A stretch of 8,350 bases of DNA, taken from NCBI GenBank assembly GCA_018065815.1, contig JAGHSP010000139.1, forward strand, positions 1-8,350. Reading direction: 5' to 3'. The position numbers and the translations under genes were made by a program. Shown here in pieces: positions 4,726-8,350 of the stretch. Source of the stretch: Candidatus Sodaliphilus limicaballi (GTDB taxonomy: Bacteria; Bacteroidota; Bacteroidia; Bacteroidales; Muribaculaceae). How positions within the stretch are numbered: the stretch's first letter is position 1; every line of letters starts with the position of its first letter. Under the pieces are notes generated by a model, which was given only the letters and a program-made list of their open reading frames with translations, was not told the origin of the DNA and did not search any database.

Positions 4726-6585
4726 CTAGGCAATATCATGCCCGGTGTAGAGCTGGTAATACTTTCCTTGCAGTGCCAACAGCTCGTCGTGAGTGCCAGT
4801 CTCGATGATGCGTCCGTGGTCGAGCACGACGATGCAGTCGGCATTACGCACCGTGGACAGCCTGTGTGCTATGACAAAAGTCGTGCGTCCTTTCATGAGC
4901 GAGTCGAGTCCTTGCTGCACCAACTTCTCGGTGCGTGTATCGATTGAAGATGTTGCCTCGTCGAGTATGAGAATGGGCTGGTCGGCCACAGCAGCTCTCG
5001 CGATGGCTAGCAGCTGTCGTTCACCCTGGCTCAAGTTGCTGCCATTGTCGGTGAGAATGGTGTGGTATCCGTCGCTCAATCGCCTGATGAAGTTGTCGGC
5101 ATTTGCCAATTTTGCTGCTTCTATGCAATCTTGGTCGGTGGCGTCGAGACGTCCGTATCGAATGTTGTCAAGCACGGAGCCAGTAAACAGGTGAGTGTCT
5201 TGCAGCACCATGCCTAGTGCTCGGCGTAGTTGTTTCTTGTTGATTGTGGAGATGTCGATGCCGTCGATGGTGATGGAACCAGAATGCAGGTCGTAGAAGC
5301 GGTTGATGAGGTTAGTGATAGTCGTCTTGCCAGCGCCAGTTCCACCCACGAAAGCAATTTTCTGGTCGGGGAGCGCTACAAGGTTTATGTCGCTCAGCAC
5401 CAGTTTGTGCGGGGTGTAGCCAAAGTCCACGTTCTTGAAAACCAGAGCACCGTCAACCCGTGTGAAACGAGGTTTCCCGCCCTTGTCGTCCTGCTGCCTC
5501 CACGCCCAAGTGCCGGTGCGAATGATCATGGGCAGGAGCCTGCCCGCGGCATTCTCGGCGGCATTGACGAGAGTGACGGTGCCGTTGTCTTCCTCCTGCT
5601 TTTCGTCAAGTAGTTCGAAAACACGCTCGGCCCCCACAGCAGCATTGAGCACGCTGTTGACTTGCTGGCTGAGGTTGGCAATGGGACGCGAGAAACTCTT
5701 GTTGAGAGTGAGGAAAGCCACAAGAGTGCCCAGCGAGAGGTCAACGTGAGCGCTGAGCACGAGCGTAGCGCCCACGACGCCGATGAGCACATAACTCAAC
5801 TGCCCCAGGTTGCCGTTGACGGGCATGACGATGTTTGCAATGCGATTGGCGTTATAGGTGCTGTCGCGCAGTTGCTCGTTGATTTGCTCAAATTCCTCGA
5901 TGGCTTCGTCTTCGTGGCAGAATACCTTCACGACCTTCTGTCCGCTCACCATTTCCTCGATAAAAGCGTTGGCCTCGGCCAGTTTGCCTTGCTGCACCTT
6001 GAAGTGCTTGCGCGAGCGCTTGCCCAGGAAAGTGGTGGCAGCAGCCATGAGCAGAGCCATGAGCAATGCCACCATGCTGAGGGGCACATTGAGCACAATC
6101 ATGCTGGCAAAGGTCACAGAGAGCGTTATCACGGAATTGAGCGTCTGTGGCAAGCTCTGGCTAATCATTTGTCGAAGAGTGTCAACGTCGTTGGTATATT
6201 TAGACATGATGTCGCCATGCTTGTGCGTGTCAAAGAACGACACAGGCAGAGACTGCATGCGCCAGAACATGCGGGTGCGCAGCTTGTACATGGTGCCCTG
6301 GCACACGTTGATCATGAGGCGGCTGTGGGCATAAGAGCAGACGACGCCCAGTGCAAGCACGAGGGCCAGCGTGAAAAGCGTGCGTGCCAGCGAGTCGAAC
6401 TGCGGGTTGTCGATCTGTGTCAGTGGCACGATGAAGTCGTCGATGAGAGTGCGAGTGAATAGTGTGGATGCAAGCGTGGTGACCGAGGTGACCACAATGC
6501 ACACCACGACGGCAAGGCAAGAGAACCTGTACTCCGACAGAACCATGCGTGTGAGCCGCATCAAAGTGTTGCGTCTGTTGTTCAT
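4726..6585 (-). CDS. Heterodimeric ABC exporter half-transporter, subunit with canonical Walker B and degenerate signature
   Basis: The protein has 619 residues and is a fused exporter of TMD-NBD order. Hydrophobic spans near 22-42, 67-88, 148-188 (two spans) and 257-300 (two spans) fit a six-helix type IV exporter fold. The NBD has Walker A GGTGAGKT (414-421), Q462 in the Q-loop, signature LSQGE (518-522) instead of LSGGQ, Walker B ILILDE with catalytic E543, and switch H574. It thus supplies a good Walker half and a poor signature half. The family is that of LmrD, BmrD and TM288, which pair with a partner of opposite defect to export drugs or lipids across the inner membrane. The substrate cannot be read from the sequence. 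The linker between TMD and NBD (about 329-379, including GTWAWRQQDDKGG) is longer than usual. The ATG overlaps the stop of the partner gene as ATGA and has a strong AGGAGG seven bases upstream, indicating coupled translation and fixed stoichiometry. Confidence 0.95.
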   Translation of the reverse strand: MNNRRNTLMRLTRMVLSEYRFSCLAVVVCIVVTSVTTLASTLFTRTLIDDFIVPLTQIDNPQFDSLARTLFTLALVLALGVVCSYAHSRLMINVCQGTMYKLRTRMFWRMQSLPVSFFDTHKHGDIMSKYTNDVDTLRQMISQSLPQTLNSVITLSVTFASMIVLNVPLSMVALLMALLMAAATTFLGKRSRKHFKVQQGKLAEANAFIEEMVSGQKVVKVFCHEDEAIEEFEQINEQLRDSTYNANRIANIVMPVNGNLGQLSYVLIGVVGATLVLSAHVDLSLGTLVAFLTLNKSFSRPIANLSQQVNSVLNAAVGAERVFELLDEKQEEDNGTVTLVNAAENAAGRLLPMIIRTGTWAWRQQDDKGGKPRFTRVDGALVFKNVDFGYTPHKLVLSDINLVALPDQKIAFVGGTGAGKTTITNLINRFYDLHSGSITIDGIDISTINKKQLRRALGMVLQDTHLFTGSVLDNIRYGRLDATDQDCIEAAKLANADNFIRRLSDGYHTILTDNGSNLSQGERQLLAIARAAVADQPILILDEATSSIDTRTEKLVQQGLDSLMKGRTTFVIAHRLSTVRNADCIVVLDHGRIIETGTHDELLALQGKYYQLYTGHDIA

Positions 6586-8342
6586 GCCATGCCCTCCTTT
6601 CTTGTGCTGTCGTCGAAGTCGCCCGAGTCGTCGTTCTGGAGCGAGTAGATTTCTTTGTAGAGATTATTGCCATTGAGCAGATCCTCGTGTGTGCCCCAGC
6701 CGTGCATGCGTCCGTTGTTGAGCACAAGGATGCGGTCGCAATCCTCGATGCTGCTGATGCGCTGGCTGATGATAATCTTGGTCACGTTATTAAGTTGTTG
6801 TGCCAGAGCCGAGCGAATGAGACGGTCGGTGTCGTTGTCGCAAGCACTGGTGGAGTCGTCGAGCACCAGCACCTTGGGTTTCTTGAGCAGCGCCCTGGCG
6901 ATGCATAGGCGCTGTCGCTGCCCACCTGACACATTGGTTCCGCCTTGCTCGATGCGAGTGTCGTAGCCGTGCGGCATTTGTGCAATGAACTCGTGAGCGC
7001 ACGCAATGCGACACGCTAGCTCACACTCTTCGCGTGATGCCTCGGGGTTGCCCCAGCGCAAGTTCTCCAGTATGGTTCCAGAGAACAGCACGTTCTTTTG
7101 CAGCACTACTGACACGCTGGCACGCAGAGCGGTGAGATCAAGAGAACGCACGTCTTTACCTCCCACCATGACGCTGCCACGCGACACGTCGTAGAGACGG
7201 CTTATCAGGTTGATTAGGCTGGACTTACCGCTGCCAGTGCCGCCAATTATTCCTATGGTCTGCCCGCTATCGATGTGCAGGTCAATGGCATGCAGGGCAT
7301 ACTCTCCGCTACCGCCCTTGTAGGCAAAACTCACGTTGTTGAAGTCGATGCGTCCGTCGGGAATGTCGGAGTCGGCGTTTTCGGGATTAGTGATGTCGGG
7401 CACTTCATTGATGACTTCCACCACGCGGCGACCGCTGGCTGCGCTCATGGTGAGTTGGACGAACACCATGCTGAACATCATGAGCGACATGAAGATGCTC
7501 ATGATGTAGGTAAACATAGAAGTGAGTTGCCCTGTGGTTAATTGTCCGGAGACGACAAGTTTGGCACCAAACCAAGACAGGGCTATGATGCAACTGTAAA
7601 CCACCAAATTCATCACGGGGCTGTTTAGCGCCATGAGTCCCTCGGCCCGCACATAGAGCTTGCGCAACAGTGAAGCGGCGTCGATGAATTTCTTGTTTTC
7701 GTGTTCTTCGCGCACAAAAGCCTTGACCACCCTCACCGCAGTCACGTTTTCCTGCACGACCGTGTTGAGCGCGTCATACTGCTTGAGCACCTTGGCAAAC
7801 ACCCTGGCAACAGACCTGATGATCAAGACGAGAACCAACGATAGAAACAGTGCAGCCACGACAAAAATAAGGCTCATTCGCCCGCTGATGAACAGGCACA
7901 TGCCGATGCTAGAAACCATCGACAGCGGTGCACGCACCGAGATGCGCATGAGCATCTGGAAGGCATTCTGCAAGTTGTTGACATCGGTGGTCATGCGCGT
8001 TACCAGCCCGCCCGTGCTGTACTGGTCAATGTCGCTGAAAGCAAATCGCTGAATGTTGCGGTACATGGCCCGGCGCAGGTTGCATGCAAACCCTGTTGAC
8101 GCAAAAGCCGAGAACCGTCCTGCCTGAATCCCAAGGAAAAGACTCATCAAAGCCATGCCTAACATAATGGCGCCATAAGTGTAAACATTCTCAAGATTAC
8201 CCACGGTTATGCCATGGTCGATGAGCAGCGAAGTGACGTAGGGGATGAGCACATCGAGCCCCACCTCGAGAAGCACAAAAACGGGTGCCAGAAGCGCCGC
8301 GGTCTTGTATTTGCCTATGTGTTGGTATAGAGTTTTAAACAT
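6582..8342 (-). CDS. Heterodimeric ABC exporter half-transporter, subunit with degenerate Walker B and switch loop
   Basis: The protein has 586 residues, with TMD then NBD. Hydrophobic spans near 15-38, 53-74, 136-154, 158-176, 243-262 and 275-296 make six helices. The NBD has Walker A GGTGSGKS (367-374), Q415, a canonical signature VSGGQ (471-475), and Walker B VLVLDD with D496 where the catalytic Glu should be. The switch loop is SQR with Q527 in place of His. Such changes are typical of the LmrC, BmrC and TM287 side of heterodimeric exporters, so this subunit contributes the non-hydrolysing ATP site and should not work alone. The start at 8342 gives the usual family N-terminus (MFKTLYQHIGKYK). 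The frame stays open for the 8 bases left in the window, so a start further upstream cannot be strictly excluded, and the promoter lies outside. The C-terminus is short and acidic (DDSGDFDDS). Confidence 0.95.
   Translation of the reverse strand: MFKTLYQHIGKYKTAALLAPVFVLLEVGLDVLIPYVTSLLIDHGITVGNLENVYTYGAIMLGMALMSLFLGIQAGRFSAFASTGFACNLRRAMYRNIQRFAFSDIDQYSTGGLVTRMTTDVNNLQNAFQMLMRISVRAPLSMVSSIGMCLFISGRMSLIFVVAALFLSLVLVLIIRSVARVFAKVLKQYDALNTVVQENVTAVRVVKAFVREEHENKKFIDAASLLRKLYVRAEGLMALNSPVMNLVVYSCIIALSWFGAKLVVSGQLTTGQLTSMFTYIMSIFMSLMMFSMVFVQLTMSAASGRRVVEVINEVPDITNPENADSDIPDGRIDFNNVSFAYKGGSGEYALHAIDLHIDSGQTIGIIGGTGSGKSSLINLISRLYDVSRGSVMVGGKDVRSLDLTALRASVSVVLQKNVLFSGTILENLRWGNPEASREECELACRIACAHEFIAQMPHGYDTRIEQGGTNVSGGQRQRLCIARALLKKPKVLVLDDSTSACDNDTDRLIRSALAQQLNNVTKIIISQRISSIEDCDRILVLNNGRMHGWGTHEDLLNGNNLYKEIYSLQNDDSGDFDDSTRKEGMA
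6593..6598 (-). promoter_or_regulatory. Strong Shine-Dalgarno AGGAGG for the second ABC subunit
   Basis: The minus strand reads AAAGGAGGG then seven bases to the ATG at 6585. It lies inside the last codons of the partner gene. It settles the start at 6585 rather than the ATG at 6590, which is in the upstream frame and would encode only Met-Ala before the stop. The nfnA, nfnB and GH30 starts have no comparable site. Confidence 0.75.
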
Positions 8343-8350
8343 AATAACAT

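Noticed and set aside
5662..6462. 266-codon plus-strand frame rich in His, Glu and Ala
   Set aside because: It is wholly antisense to the second ABC gene, whose NBD and TMD motifs are unambiguous; long antisense frames are common in such GC-rich coding DNA.

Overview
The window looks like chromosome of a gut-type member of the Bacteroidota, probably Bacteroidales (Prevotellaceae or Muribaculaceae are inferences; no marker gene is present to settle it). The evidence is two promoter cores of the Bacteroidota type (TAnnTTTG at -7, one with TTTG at -33), AT-rich leaders mostly without Shine-Dalgarno sequences, and a secreted GH30 enzyme ending in a dockerin-like module. Coding regions are moderately GC-rich and the spacers AT-rich. 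Nothing indicates a mobile element, phage, CRISPR array, tRNA or rRNA.

Layout. Positions 1-78 hold the last 25 codons of a plus-strand gene cut by the window edge. All five other genes are on the minus strand, so in transcription order they run from high to low coordinates. (1) 8342-6582 and 6585-4726 encode the two halves of an ABC exporter. They overlap by ATGA, with a strong AGGAGG before the second, and are followed by an intrinsic terminator at 4592-4620. (2) 4523-3744 and 3654-2200 encode a PyrK-like flavoprotein/[2Fe-2S] subunit and a GltD-like flavoprotein with two Fe-S motifs. Together they match the NfnAB (NfnSL) electron-bifurcating NADH-dependent reduced ferredoxin:NADP+ oxidoreductase. 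Their promoter (4559-4590) directly abuts the upstream terminator. The 89-base gap between the two genes contains a 9-bp tandem repeat. A hairpin follows nfnB. (3) 1883-114 encodes a secreted GH30 glycoside hydrolase with a dockerin-like C-terminus, probably a monocistronic unit with its own promoter. It converges on the plus-strand fragment.

How the genes work together. The exporter pair forms one heterodimer with one consensus and one degenerate ATP site; the complementary substitutions in the two subunits show this clearly. NfnA and NfnB form one redox complex linking NADH, NADPH and ferredoxin pools. The GH30 enzyme would act outside the cytoplasm on a polysaccharide or glycan. The three units show no shared pathway.

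I did not find a clear new multi-gene system. The least explained DNA is the 316-base spacer upstream of the GH30 gene. It has a promoter so close to the ATG that the mRNA may be leaderless, clustered AATGT motifs, a G8 tract, a 12-bp palindrome and a 24-bp direct repeat. The 9-bp tandem repeat inside the nfn operon is the next most unusual stretch.
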